This document shows positions 1 to 7,273 of a stretch of 18,455 nucleotides of DNA, in pieces. A model generated the notes under the pieces. That model saw only the letters and a list, made by a program, of their open reading frames with translations, ran no database searches and was not told where the DNA came from. The translations under genes were made by a program, and so were the position numbers. The stretch's first letter is position 1. Every line of letters starts with the position of its first letter. The stretch is from DATJQF01 sp035505995 (lineage in GTDB: Bacteria > Bacteroidota > Bacteroidia > Bacteroidales > FEN-979): the NCBI GenBank assembly GCA_035505995.1, contig DATJQF010000107.1, positions 1-18,455 of the forward strand, given 5' to 3'.

Positions 1-1
1 C

Positions 2-439
2 GGGCATGGCGCGCTGCTTCCGCTCGGGGGAATGGAGATCACGGCAGGATATAAGGGCTACGGACTGGCGGTGATGGTGGAGATCCTCTGCTCGGCGCTT
101 TCCGGAGGGAACTTTTTAACCAATGTCGGCGGCCCCTCCCGTCCGGAGCCTACCGGCGTCAGCCATTTCTTTATGGTGATCAACATTGAAGCTTTCCGGC
201 CGGCATTTGATTTCCGGGCGCAGATGGACGCCATGATCCAGTTGCTGAAAAAATCACCCCTGGCCGTCGGCAGCACGGAAATCCTGATCGCAGGCGAGAA
301 GGAGTTCGAATATGCTAAATTCAACCAGGAGCACGGGGTTCCCCTGATCCGGCCGATCGCGGAGGACCTGGCCCGTGAAGGGGATAAGATCGGAGTACCG
401 TTCGATTGCAAGCCGGTCAGGGAGGATATTGCCGAATAG
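2..439 (+). CDS. Ldh2-family malate/L-lactate-type NAD(P)-dependent dehydrogenase, C-terminal part
   Basis: This is the 3' end of a gene cut by the window edge; the frame is open from base 2 and ends with TAG. The visible 145 residues match the C-terminal part of the Ldh2/malate-ureidoglycolate-sulfolactate dehydrogenase family: a glycine-rich GYKGYGLAVMVEIL helix, then a loop ending in an SHFFMVINIEAF strand, and a final region with GEKEFEYAKFN and HGVPL. Members are soluble cytoplasmic enzymes that reduce 2-oxo acids with NAD(P)H, or oxidise the matching 2-hydroxy acids, and they are unrelated to classical Rossmann malate dehydrogenases. The catalytic N-terminal part is outside the window, so the substrate (malate, lactate, sulfolactate or ureidoglycolate) cannot be told. 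The gene converges on the minus-strand MBL hydrolase with only 25 nt between stop codons. Confidence 0.85.
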   Translation, partial: GHGALLPLGGMEITAGYKGYGLAVMVEILCSALSGGNFLTNVGGPSRPEPTGVSHFFMVINIEAFRPAFDFRAQMDAMIQLLKKSPLAVGSTEILIAGEKEFEYAKFNQEHGVPLIRPIAEDLAREGDKIGVPFDCKPVREDIAE

Positions 440-464
440 GGGAGATCCAGTCCCGGCAGCGGGA

Positions 465-1325
465 TCAGGCATCCGCCACTTTTTCCAGATAATCCTGCAG
501 CTTCCAGGAATCCTTCATCCGGATTCCTTTATCCGTTTCCATCAGCGTACAGCTTTCCCGGTACAGGTCGTGCTCGAAAAAGAGCAGGTAATTGCCCTGA
601 AGGGCTTCCTTCAGGAATTTTTCTTTTTCGTCGAGCGTGACCAGCGGGCGGGTATCATAGCTCATCACGTAGGGAAGGGGGATATGCGCGGAAGAGGGCA
701 GCACATCGGCCATATAAACGATCGTGGAGCTTTTATACCGGATATAGGGTATCATCTGCCCGTCGGTATGCCCGTTGAACAGCCGCACCGAGATGCCGGG
801 AAACAGATCCGTATCGGAATCCACCAGGTTCAGTTTGCCTTTTTCCATGATAGGAAGGATGTTCTCCTTCAGGAAGGAAGCCTTCTCCCGGTTATTGGGA
901 TGGGTGGCCCATTCCCATTGCGCACGGCTGATATGGTAGGTTGCTTGCGGGAAAGTGGGAACGTAATCGGTATGATCCGGGTTCCAGCGCACCGCCCCGC
1001 CACAGTGGTCGAAATGAAGGTGCGTCAGGATCACATCGGTGATATCGTCCGCCGTGAAGCCGTGAGCGGCCAGGGATCTCTCCAGGCTGGCTTCCCCGTT
1101 CAGGTAATAATTGGAGAAAAATTTCTCAGATTGCTTGTCGCCGATGCCGGTGTCGATCAGGATCTTCCTTCCGTCCGTTACGATCAGCAGGCAGCGCATC
1201 GACCAGTTGCAAAGGTTGTTTTCGTCGGCGGGGTAAAGCTTGTTCCAGATCACCTTCGGAACGACGCCGAACATGGCGCCCCCGTCGAGCTTCAGGTTCC
1301 CTGTATCTATCGCGTATAGTTTCAT
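465..1325 (-). CDS. MBL-fold metallo-hydrolase
   Basis: A 286-residue cytoplasmic metallo-beta-lactamase-fold hydrolase with no signal peptide. The zinc-site motifs are complete: HLHFDH at residues 102-107 (HxHxDH), the next metal histidine in GHTDGQ (H186), the bridging aspartate in YMADVL (D207) and a final histidine in FFEHD (H252). The preceding ILIDTGIGD strand is also typical. Overall layout is closest to the AHL-lactonase/AttM-like and related small-molecule hydrolase branch, whose members open lactones or cleave esters and thioesters. It is the last gene of the acd-icmF-buk-like operon, starting 4 nt after the kinase-like gene stops, so translation is probably coupled. A role in C4 acyl-thioester or acyl-ester turnover is an inference from position only. 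Family assignment is firm; the substrate is unknown. Confidence 0.85.
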   Translation of the reverse strand: MKLYAIDTGNLKLDGGAMFGVVPKVIWNKLYPADENNLCNWSMRCLLIVTDGRKILIDTGIGDKQSEKFFSNYYLNGEASLERSLAAHGFTADDITDVILTHLHFDHCGGAVRWNPDHTDYVPTFPQATYHISRAQWEWATHPNNREKASFLKENILPIMEKGKLNLVDSDTDLFPGISVRLFNGHTDGQMIPYIRYKSSTIVYMADVLPSSAHIPLPYVMSYDTRPLVTLDEKEKFLKEALQGNYLLFFEHDLYRESCTLMETDKGIRMKDSWKLQDYLEKVADA

Positions 1326-1329
1326 AGGA

Positions 1330-2409
1330 TCATCCGTTATATTGCTGCACCTTCATCTCTTCCCGGATCACGCGAAGGGCATTCGAGGCCATGGCCTTGA
1401 TCTCGTTGTCGCCCGGGTAGAGGAAGGAAGGGGCCATCTTCCCGACACGGTCCAGGATGTAGTGCACCACAAAGTTACTATAAGCCAGCTCCCCTGTGAT
1501 CAGGATGGCATCCACTTCCCCTTTCAGGACGGCATACATTTCGCCGATGCACTTGGCTACCTGGTAGGCCAGCGCTTCCATCACGAGCCGGGCATGCCCG
1601 TCGCCGTTATTGATCCGGGTCTCGATCTCATTGATATTCGTCGTACCGAGATGCGCGTTGACTCCGCCGCACTGGGAAAGCAGGCACAGCATTTCGTCTT
1701 TGGTCTTTTCCCCGCTGTAACACATTCTTACGACATCGCCGATCGGCAGGGTGCCGCTGCGCACCAGGGAGAAAGGGCCGTCGCCCTCGAAACCCTGGTT
1801 GACGTCGATCACCCTTCCCTTGCAATGGGCTCCCACGGTTGTGCCGTTCCCCATGTGAGCGATGATCAGGTTCATCTCTTCGTATTTCTTCTTGTGGGTG
1901 TCGGCATGCAGGTTGGCCACCGCCTTCTGGTTCAATGCATGGAAGACCGACTTTCGCTGGATATCGGGATGCCCGGTAACCCGGGCCACCTCCGCCATCT
2001 CATCCACGACGGTCGGATCGGCGATCAGGGCGAGGGATCCGGGGATACCGGCGGCGATGGCATCGGCCAGGAGTCCTCCGATATTGATGATATCGTCCCC
2101 CAGCGGGCTGTTCACCAGGTCGTGCTTCATCCGGTCGTTGACCTGGTACACTCCCGAGTGAACGGGCCGGATCAATCCTCCCCGGGAGATCACCACCTTC
2201 AGGGCGGTGGTTTCAAACCCGTTGTTGGCAATTTCGCGGATCACCAGGTCCTTGCGGAATCCCACCTGGTCATAAATGGTCCTGAACCCTGCCAGCTCTT
2301 CCCTGGAATGCTTCCGGCTGATCATATACATCAGCTTGTAGTTATCATATACGGCAATCTGAGTTTCCCGGTCCCTGGGATTGACGACTAAAATGTTGAA
2401 GGTGATCAT
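1330..2409 (-). CDS. Butyrate kinase homologue with atypical phosphate-binding motif
   Basis: A 359-residue member of the acetate/butyrate kinase (ASKHA) family, of normal butyrate-kinase length. Family landmarks include SRGGLIRP, the GVYQVND segment, RKSVFHALNQKAVA, AHMGNGTTVGAH, a GDGPFSLVRSGTLP loop and the C-terminal YPGDNEIKAMASNALRV. Butyrate kinases convert butyryl-phosphate plus ADP to butyrate plus ATP, reversibly, and some act on isobutyrate. Two nucleotide/phosphate motifs deviate here. The N-terminal NPGSTSTK consensus reads NPRDRETQ (residues 10-17), losing the Gly-Ser and the lysine, and the usual TGG of the adenosine loop reads ITGELAYS. The frame is intact and the rest is well conserved, so it is probably a maintained protein, either a divergent kinase or a non-catalytic paralogue. 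It lies 18 nt downstream of icmF and 4 nt upstream of the MBL gene. No phosphotransbutyrylase gene is visible in the window. Confidence 0.85.
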   Translation of the reverse strand: MITFNILVVNPRDRETQIAVYDNYKLMYMISRKHSREELAGFRTIYDQVGFRKDLVIREIANNGFETTALKVVISRGGLIRPVHSGVYQVNDRMKHDLVNSPLGDDIINIGGLLADAIAAGIPGSLALIADPTVVDEMAEVARVTGHPDIQRKSVFHALNQKAVANLHADTHKKKYEEMNLIIAHMGNGTTVGAHCKGRVIDVNQGFEGDGPFSLVRSGTLPIGDVVRMCYSGEKTKDEMLCLLSQCGGVNAHLGTTNINEIETRINNGDGHARLVMEALAYQVAKCIGEMYAVLKGEVDAILITGELAYSNFVVHYILDRVGKMAPSFLYPGDNEIKAMASNALRVIREEMKVQQYNG

Positions 2410-2427
2410 TCTCTGTTTGTTAAGAAG

Positions 2428-5400
2428 TTACATATTCCTGCGATATTGCCCGCCTACTTCAAAAAGCGCATGGGTGATCTGTCCGATGGAGCAGACTTTG
2501 GCAGCTTCCATCAGGCTTTCGAAGATATTCCGGTTTTGGGTGGCAGCATCCTTCAATGCCTGCATCCGGGCCGCCGATTCTTCCGAGTAGGTCTTGTGCA
2601 GGTCTTTCAGCATGCTGATCTGGAATTGTTTTTCCTCCTCGGTGGCGCGGATCACTTCGCCGGGGATCAGGGTGGGGGATCCCTGGCTCGAGAGGAAGGT
2701 GTTCACCCCGATGATCGGGAGCTTGCCGCTGTTCTTAAGCGTTTCGTAATAAAGGGATTCCTCCTGGATCTTTCCGCGCTGGTACATCGTTTCCATCGAT
2801 CCCAGGACCCCTCCGCGCTCGGTCAGGCGGTCGAATTCCATCAGCACCGCTTCTTCCACCAGGCGGGTCAGCTCCTCGATAATGAAGGAGCCCTGCAGGG
2901 GGTTCTGGTTCCTGGCCAGCCCCAGCTCACGGTTGATGATCATCTGGATCGCCATCGCCCGGCGGACCGATTCTTCCGTCGGGGTGGTAATCGCTTCATC
3001 GTATGCATTGGTATGCAGCGAATTGCAGTTGTCGTAAATGGCATAGAGAGCCTGCAGGGTGGTACGGATGTCGTTGAACCCGATCTCCTGGGCATGAAGC
3101 GAGCGGCCGGAGGTCTGGATGTGATATTTCAGCATCTGCGAGCGGGCATCGGCCTTGTATTTGTATTTCATGGCTTTTGCCCAGATCAGCCGCGCGACCC
3201 TCCCGATCACCGAATATTCGGGATCCACCCCGTTCGAAAAGAAGAAGGAAAGGTTCGGAGCGAACTTATTCACATCCATTCCCCGGGAAGCATAGTATTC
3301 CACGTAGGTGAACCCGTTGGCCAGGGTAAATGCCAGCTGGGATACCGGGTTGGCGCCCGCCTCGGCAATGTGGTATCCTGAAATGGAGACGGAATAAAAG
3401 TTCCGGACATCCTGGTCGATGAAATACTGCTGGATGTCGCCCATCATCTTCAGGGCGAAATCGGTGGAAAAAATGCAGGTGTTCTGGGCCTGGTCCTCTT
3501 TCAGGATGTCGGCCTGCACGGTTCCCCTGACCTGCTTCAGGGTCTCCGCTTTGATGCTTTCATACACCTCCGGCGGAAGGACCTGGTCGCCGGTCATTCC
3601 GAGCAGCATCAGCCCGAGGCCGTCATTGCCTTTCGGTAGCGCTCCCTGGTAGCGGGGACGTGCGGTTCCCTTGTTCCGGAAGAATGCCTCGATCTTCTTT
3701 TCCGTTTCCGCTTCCAGCCCGTTTTTACGGATGTAGAGCTCGCACTGCTGGTCGACCGCGGTATTCATGAAGTATCCCACCATCGCCGGGGCGGGACCGT
3801 TGATGGTCATGGAGACCGAAGTCCGCGGATCCAGCAGGTTGAACCCGGAATACAGCTTCTTCGAATCATCCAGGCAGGCGATGGAAACACCCGAATTCCC
3901 GATCTTGCCATAGATATCGGGGCGAAGGCCGGGATCATTTCCGTATAAGGTGACCGAATCGTAGGCTGTCGAAAGCCTGACAAACGGCATACCGGCCGAA
4001 AGGTAATGGAACCGCTTGTTGGTGCGCTCCGGTCCGCCCTCGCCCGCGAACATGCGCGTGGGATCCTCGGTTTCCCGTTTGAACGGGAACACCCCGGCGG
4101 CATAGGGGAATTCACCCGGGACATTCTCGGTAAGATTCCATTTCAGGATCTCCCCCCAGGATTCAAAGGAGGGAAGCGAGATCTTCGGGATCTTCAGCCG
4201 GGAAAGTGATTCGGTATGCGTTTCCACGCAAATTTCTTTGCCCCTTACTTTATAGACGTAGCTCTCGCCCTGGTAGCTTTTCACTTTTTCCGGCCACTTC
4301 TTCAGCAGGTCGTAATTGTGCGGATCCAGTTTTTTCAGGGTCTCTTCGTAGAGCATATCCAGCTCCAGCATCATTCCCGTCTTATGGGTGGCGGTTGATT
4401 CACGATCCTTCTTTGAGGCGCGGCCTCTCAGGGTTTCAATGGTCTGCGCGATCGAATAAAGCTCTCCGGCCACCTTCGACTGCTCGCCGGCCCACCGGTT
4501 ATAATTCCGTACGGTTTCTGATATCTCCGAAAGATAGCGTGTCCGGGAGGGCGGAATGATAAAGATCTTTTCCGCCATCTCGTTCCGGGCCTCGAAAGTG
4601 GTGGGGAAGGGGATACCGGATTTTTCGGAGATCTTCCGGATCAGCGTGATGTAAAGCTGGTTGACGCCCGGATCGTTGAACTGGGAGGCTACCGTGCCGT
4701 ACACCGGCATTTGATCGGCAGGGACCTCAAACAGTTTATGGTTCCGCTGGTACTGCTTTTTGACATCCCTCAGGGCATCCTGGGCTCCGCGCTTGTCGAA
4801 TTTGTTGATGGCCACCAGGTCGGCGAAATCCAGCATGTCGATCTTCTCGAGCTGGCTGGCTGCACCGTATTCCGGGGTCATGACGTACAGGGTCAGGTCG
4901 CTGTGATCGACGATCTCCGTATCGGATTGACCGATGCCGGAGGTTTCGATGATGACCAGGTCGAAGCGGGCCGCTTTCAGGATATTCACGGCATCACGGA
5001 CGTAGCGGGAGAGAGCCAGGTTCGATTGGCGGGTGGCGAGCGACCTGACAAACACCCTTTCGTCGTGGATGGAATTCATCCGGATCCGGTCGCCCAGCAG
5101 GGCGCCCCCGGTTTTCCGCTTGGTCGGATCGATGGAAACCACCGCGATCGTTTTGCCGGGCAGGTCCTGCAGGTATCTCCGGATGATCTCATCCACCAGG
5201 GAAGATTTCCCGGAGCCGCCGGTCCCGGTGATCCCCAGCACGGGAACGGGATGTTTGCCCGCGAGGTCCTCGATTTTTTCCAGCCAGGGCTTGGAGGCAT
5301 CTGCATAGTTTTCCGCCGCGGTGATCATCTCCGCGATGGTTCGCGGATCCCTTTTCTCCAGCTTTTTCAGGTCGGGCTTTTCGACCTTCCCGGCCGGGAA

Positions 5401-5832
5401 GTCGGCGAGCCGGAGCACCTCGTTGATCATCCCCTGCAGGCCCAGTTCCCTGCCGTCGTCGGGAGAGAAGATCCGGGCGATGCCGTATTCGCGGAGCTCC
5501 CTTATTTCTTCCGGCAGGATGACGCCTCCTCCTCCTCCCACGATCCTGATATGTCCGCAGTTCTTTTTCTTCAGGAGGTCGAACATATACTTGAAGAATT
5601 CCATATGACCCCCCTGGTAGGAAGTGACGGCGATGGCCTGGACATCTTCCTGGATCGCGCAATCGACGATCTCCATGACCGACCGGTCGTGACCCAGGTG
5701 GATCACCTCGGCGCCGCTGGCCTGCAGGATGCGCCGCATGATGTTGATGGTGGCGTCATGGCCGTCGAACAGCGAGGCGGCCGTGACAATGCGGATAGGG
5801 TTGACCGGCTTGTATTCTTCCGTTTCTTTCAT
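2428..5832 (-). CDS. icmF: Fused isobutyryl-CoA mutase (cobalamin domain + MeaB-like GTPase + mutase)
   Basis: A three-part adenosylcobalamin enzyme expected to interconvert isobutyryl-CoA and n-butyryl-CoA in the cytoplasm. Counting from the upstream GTG at 5847, residues 18-145 form the B12 domain (SLFDGHDATIN, with H30 the likely cobalt ligand). Residues 200-420 form the G-protein chaperone: P-loop GTGGSGKSS near 208-216, SIDPTKRKTGG, ETSGIGQSD and NKFD at 348-351. Residues from about 560 onward form the TIM-barrel mutase, with YGNDPGLRPDIYGKIGNSG and QTSGRSLHAQE. F600 in RMFAGEG and Q788 in DQAQNTCIF fit the Phe/Gln pair that distinguishes IcmF from the Tyr/Arg of methylmalonyl-CoA mutase. 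Total length, 1134-1139 residues, is normal for IcmF. I chose the ATG at 5832, 7 nt after the acd stop; the in-frame GTG at 5847 would overlap acd by 8 nt. Mutase assignment is firm; exact substrate is inferred. Confidence 0.93.
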   Translation of the reverse strand: MKETEEYKPVNPIRIVTAASLFDGHDATINIMRRILQASGAEVIHLGHDRSVMEIVDCAIQEDVQAIAVTSYQGGHMEFFKYMFDLLKKKNCGHIRIVGGGGGVILPEEIRELREYGIARIFSPDDGRELGLQGMINEVLRLADFPAGKVEKPDLKKLEKRDPRTIAEMITAAENYADASKPWLEKIEDLAGKHPVPVLGITGTGGSGKSSLVDEIIRRYLQDLPGKTIAVVSIDPTKRKTGGALLGDRIRMNSIHDERVFVRSLATRQSNLALSRYVRDAVNILKAARFDLVIIETSGIGQSDTEIVDHSDLTLYVMTPEYGAASQLEKIDMLDFADLVAINKFDKRGAQDALRDVKKQYQRNHKLFEVPADQMPVYGTVASQFNDPGVNQLYITLIRKISEKSGIPFPTTFEARNEMAEKIFIIPPSRTRYLSEISETVRNYNRWAGEQSKVAGELYSIAQTIETLRGRASKKDRESTATHKTGMMLELDMLYEETLKKLDPHNYDLLKKWPEKVKSYQGESYVYKVRGKEICVETHTESLSRLKIPKISLPSFESWGEILKWNLTENVPGEFPYAAGVFPFKRETEDPTRMFAGEGGPERTNKRFHYLSAGMPFVRLSTAYDSVTLYGNDPGLRPDIYGKIGNSGVSIACLDDSKKLYSGFNLLDPRTSVSMTINGPAPAMVGYFMNTAVDQQCELYIRKNGLEAETEKKIEAFFRNKGTARPRYQGALPKGNDGLGLMLLGMTGDQVLPPEVYESIKAETLKQVRGTVQADILKEDQAQNTCIFSTDFALKMMGDIQQYFIDQDVRNFYSVSISGYHIAEAGANPVSQLAFTLANGFTYVEYYASRGMDVNKFAPNLSFFFSNGVDPEYSVIGRVARLIWAKAMKYKYKADARSQMLKYHIQTSGRSLHAQEIGFNDIRTTLQALYAIYDNCNSLHTNAYDEAITTPTEESVRRAMAIQMIINRELGLARNQNPLQGSFIIEELTRLVEEAVLMEFDRLTERGGVLGSMETMYQRGKIQEESLYYETLKNSGKLPIIGVNTFLSSQGSPTLIPGEVIRATEEEKQFQISMLKDLHKTYSEESAARMQALKDAATQNRNIFESLMEAAKVCSIGQITHALFEVGGQYRRNM

Positions 5833-5839
5833 GTTCGGT

Positions 5840-6982
5840 TTATTCACTCATGATGGCGCGCGAGATGATGATCTTCTGGATCTCGCTGGTGCCTTCGTAG
5901 ATCTGGGTCAGCTTGGCTTCCCGCATCAACCGTTCCACGTGGTACTCCTTAACATACCCATAGCCTCCGTGGATCTGGACGGCTTCCGTGGTCACGTACA
6001 TCGCGGTTTCCGCAGCCCAGTACTTGGCGATCGCGCTGGCGGTCCCGTAGGGTTTATGCTGGTCCTTCAGCCAGGCGGCATACAGGCAGAAGTAACGGGA
6101 GGCCTCGATCCGGGCGTGCATTTCGGCCAGCTTGAACCCGACTGCCTGGTGGTTGATGATCTCGGTGCCGAATGCTTTTCTTTCCTTGGCATATTTCACG
6201 GCCCGCTCGTAGGCTCCGGAGGCGATGCCCAGTGCCTGTGCGGCAATGCCGATGCGTCCGCCCTCCAGGGTCTTCATGGCGAACTTGAACCCGAACCCGT
6301 CTTCCCCGATCCGGTTCTCCTTCGGCACTTTCACGTCGGTAAACATCACCGAGTGGGTATCGGAGCTGCGCATCCCCATCTTGTCTTCATGGGGTCCGAG
6401 GGAGATCCCCGGCGCATGGCGGTCCACGATCAGGCAGTTGATCCCCCGGTGGCCCTTGTCCGGGTGGGTCTGGGCGATCAGGAGATATAACCCCGCGCTA
6501 TTGGCATTGGTGATCCAGTTCTTGGTGCCGTTCACCAGGTAATGGTCTCCCTTGTCTTCGGCCAGGGTCCGCTGGGACGTGGCATCCGAACCGGCATCCG
6601 GCTCACTGAGCAGGAAGGCGCCGAGCTTGTCCCCCCGGGCAAGCGGGCGCAGGTATTTGTCCTTTTGCTCCTCGGTGCCGAACTCCTCCAGCCCGTAACA
6701 TACCAGGGAATTGTTCACCGATATGATCACGGAGACCGAGGAATCGACCTTGGATAATTCTTCCATCGCGAGGACATAGGAGATGGTGTCCATCCCGCCC
6801 CCGTCGTATTTCGTGCTGACCAGCATTCCCATGAAACCCAGCTCGGTCAGGGCTTTCACATGCTGGGTAGGGTATTCCGCTTTTGCGTCCCGTTCCAGGA
6901 CGTCTTTGATCAGCTCGCGCTGGGCATAATCCCGGGCCGACTGGCGGATCATGAGTTGTTCTTCTGTGAATTCGAATTCCAT
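5840..6982 (-). CDS. Short-chain acyl-CoA dehydrogenase (butyryl-CoA dehydrogenase-like)
   Basis: A 380-residue FAD-dependent acyl-CoA dehydrogenase of full family length, cytoplasmic. It introduces the alpha,beta double bond into a short acyl-CoA and normally passes electrons to electron-transfer flavoprotein. Visible landmarks are the N-terminal helical domain (FTEEQLMIRQSARDYA), the FLLSEPDAGSD substrate/FAD segment, NGTKNWITNA, RIGIAAQALGIA, KERKAFG, QIHGGYGYVKEY and the C-terminal QIYEGTSEIQK. The glutamate of that last motif (E363) is in the position of the catalytic base of short- and medium-chain members. It is the first gene of the minus-strand operon and immediately precedes icmF. 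That context favours butyryl-CoA or isobutyryl-CoA as substrate: butyryl-CoA oxidation to crotonyl-CoA, or the reverse. No etfAB genes are in the window. Family is certain; chain-length preference is inferred. Confidence 0.93.
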   Translation of the reverse strand: MEFEFTEEQLMIRQSARDYAQRELIKDVLERDAKAEYPTQHVKALTELGFMGMLVSTKYDGGGMDTISYVLAMEELSKVDSSVSVIISVNNSLVCYGLEEFGTEEQKDKYLRPLARGDKLGAFLLSEPDAGSDATSQRTLAEDKGDHYLVNGTKNWITNANSAGLYLLIAQTHPDKGHRGINCLIVDRHAPGISLGPHEDKMGMRSSDTHSVMFTDVKVPKENRIGEDGFGFKFAMKTLEGGRIGIAAQALGIASGAYERAVKYAKERKAFGTEIINHQAVGFKLAEMHARIEASRYFCLYAAWLKDQHKPYGTASAIAKYWAAETAMYVTTEAVQIHGGYGYVKEYHVERLMREAKLTQIYEGTSEIQKIIISRAIMSE

Positions 6983-7029
6983 ACAGTTTAATATTTATTG
7001 GTTGGCTGATGCTGCGCGTTTATGCTACA

Positions 7030-7037
7030 CAAAGATA
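7030..7037 (-). promoter_or_regulatory. -7 promoter element for the acd-icmF operon
   Basis: Read on the minus strand this is TATCTTTG, an exact match to the Bacteroidota primary-sigma -7 consensus TAnnTTTG. It lies about 47 nt upstream of the acd start codon, which gives a short leader. It is preceded by a run of A and G on the minus strand. I do not see a convincing -33 TTG at the right distance, so this rests on the -7 match and position. Confidence 0.5.
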
Positions 7038-7081
7038 ATTTCTTTTTTTTATTGATCCTGCTTACCCTGACTTTCGCGTCC

Positions 7082-7101
7082 TTAACATTTTTTAACATTT
7101 A
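7082..7101. repeat. 9-bp direct repeat with 10-bp pitch in the divergent promoter region
   Basis: TTAACATTT occurs at 7082-7090 and again at 7092-7100, separated by one T, so the copies are one helical turn apart. The pair sits between the two outward-facing -7 boxes (7030-7037 on the minus strand and 7129-7136 on the plus strand). It is well placed to be an operator or an activator site controlling the acyl-CoA operon, the TPR gene or both. The region is A+T-rich, so chance cannot be excluded. Confidence 0.4.
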
Positions 7102-7128
7102 TTCAGACTCATTCCATTTTACGGGTTG

Positions 7129-7136
7129 TAATTTTG
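7129..7136 (+). promoter_or_regulatory. -7 promoter element for the TPR gene
   Basis: TAATTTTG matches TAnnTTTG exactly. It would start a transcript with a leader of about 130 nt before the TPR protein's ATG at 7274. No clear -33 TTG is seen; the TTAACATTT direct repeat occupies the region from about 29 to 47 nt upstream. The 7137-7273 leader contains no other element I can name apart from an A-rich stretch just before the start codon. Confidence 0.4.
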
Positions 7137-7273
7137 AAACCGTCCGCAGAAAATTTTACGGGTGTTTTTTTGTGAATCATCACTCCATACATTGCTGGAT
7201 CAGGCGGACATTATGGCGCTGATGTTGAGAGAAGTAGTAAGTCATGTAGAAAAGTACTAAAAAGAAAAACCAT

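Noticed and set aside
451..464. Small hairpin (TCCCG-GCAG-CGGGA) between the convergent dehydrogenase and MBL genes
   Set aside because: Only 5 bp of stem and no T-run on either strand, so I do not call it a terminator.
2350..2385. A pair of compensating frameshifts as the cause of the atypical NPRDRETQ motif in the kinase homologue
   Set aside because: Shifting the frame locally gives NPGTGK followed by LRL, which restores PG and K but not the serines. The flanking frame is intact with no homopolymer suggesting an error.
1240..2391. Long open frame (383 codons) on the plus strand, antisense to the butyrate kinase homologue
   Set aside because: It lies wholly opposite well-conserved coding sequence, has no recognisable domain, and is explained by the codon bias of the real minus-strand gene. 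The same holds for 4711-5853 and 8922-10385.
7022..7222. 66-codon hydrophobic open frame in the divergent promoter region
   Set aside because: It overlaps both candidate promoters, has an odd Phe/His/Arg-rich composition and no family resemblance; the A+T-rich spacer explains the hydrophobic start.
6983..7273. A cobalamin riboswitch ahead of the B12-dependent mutase operon
   Set aside because: The leader from the -7 box to acd is only about 45 nt, and no B12-box-like conserved segments are seen.
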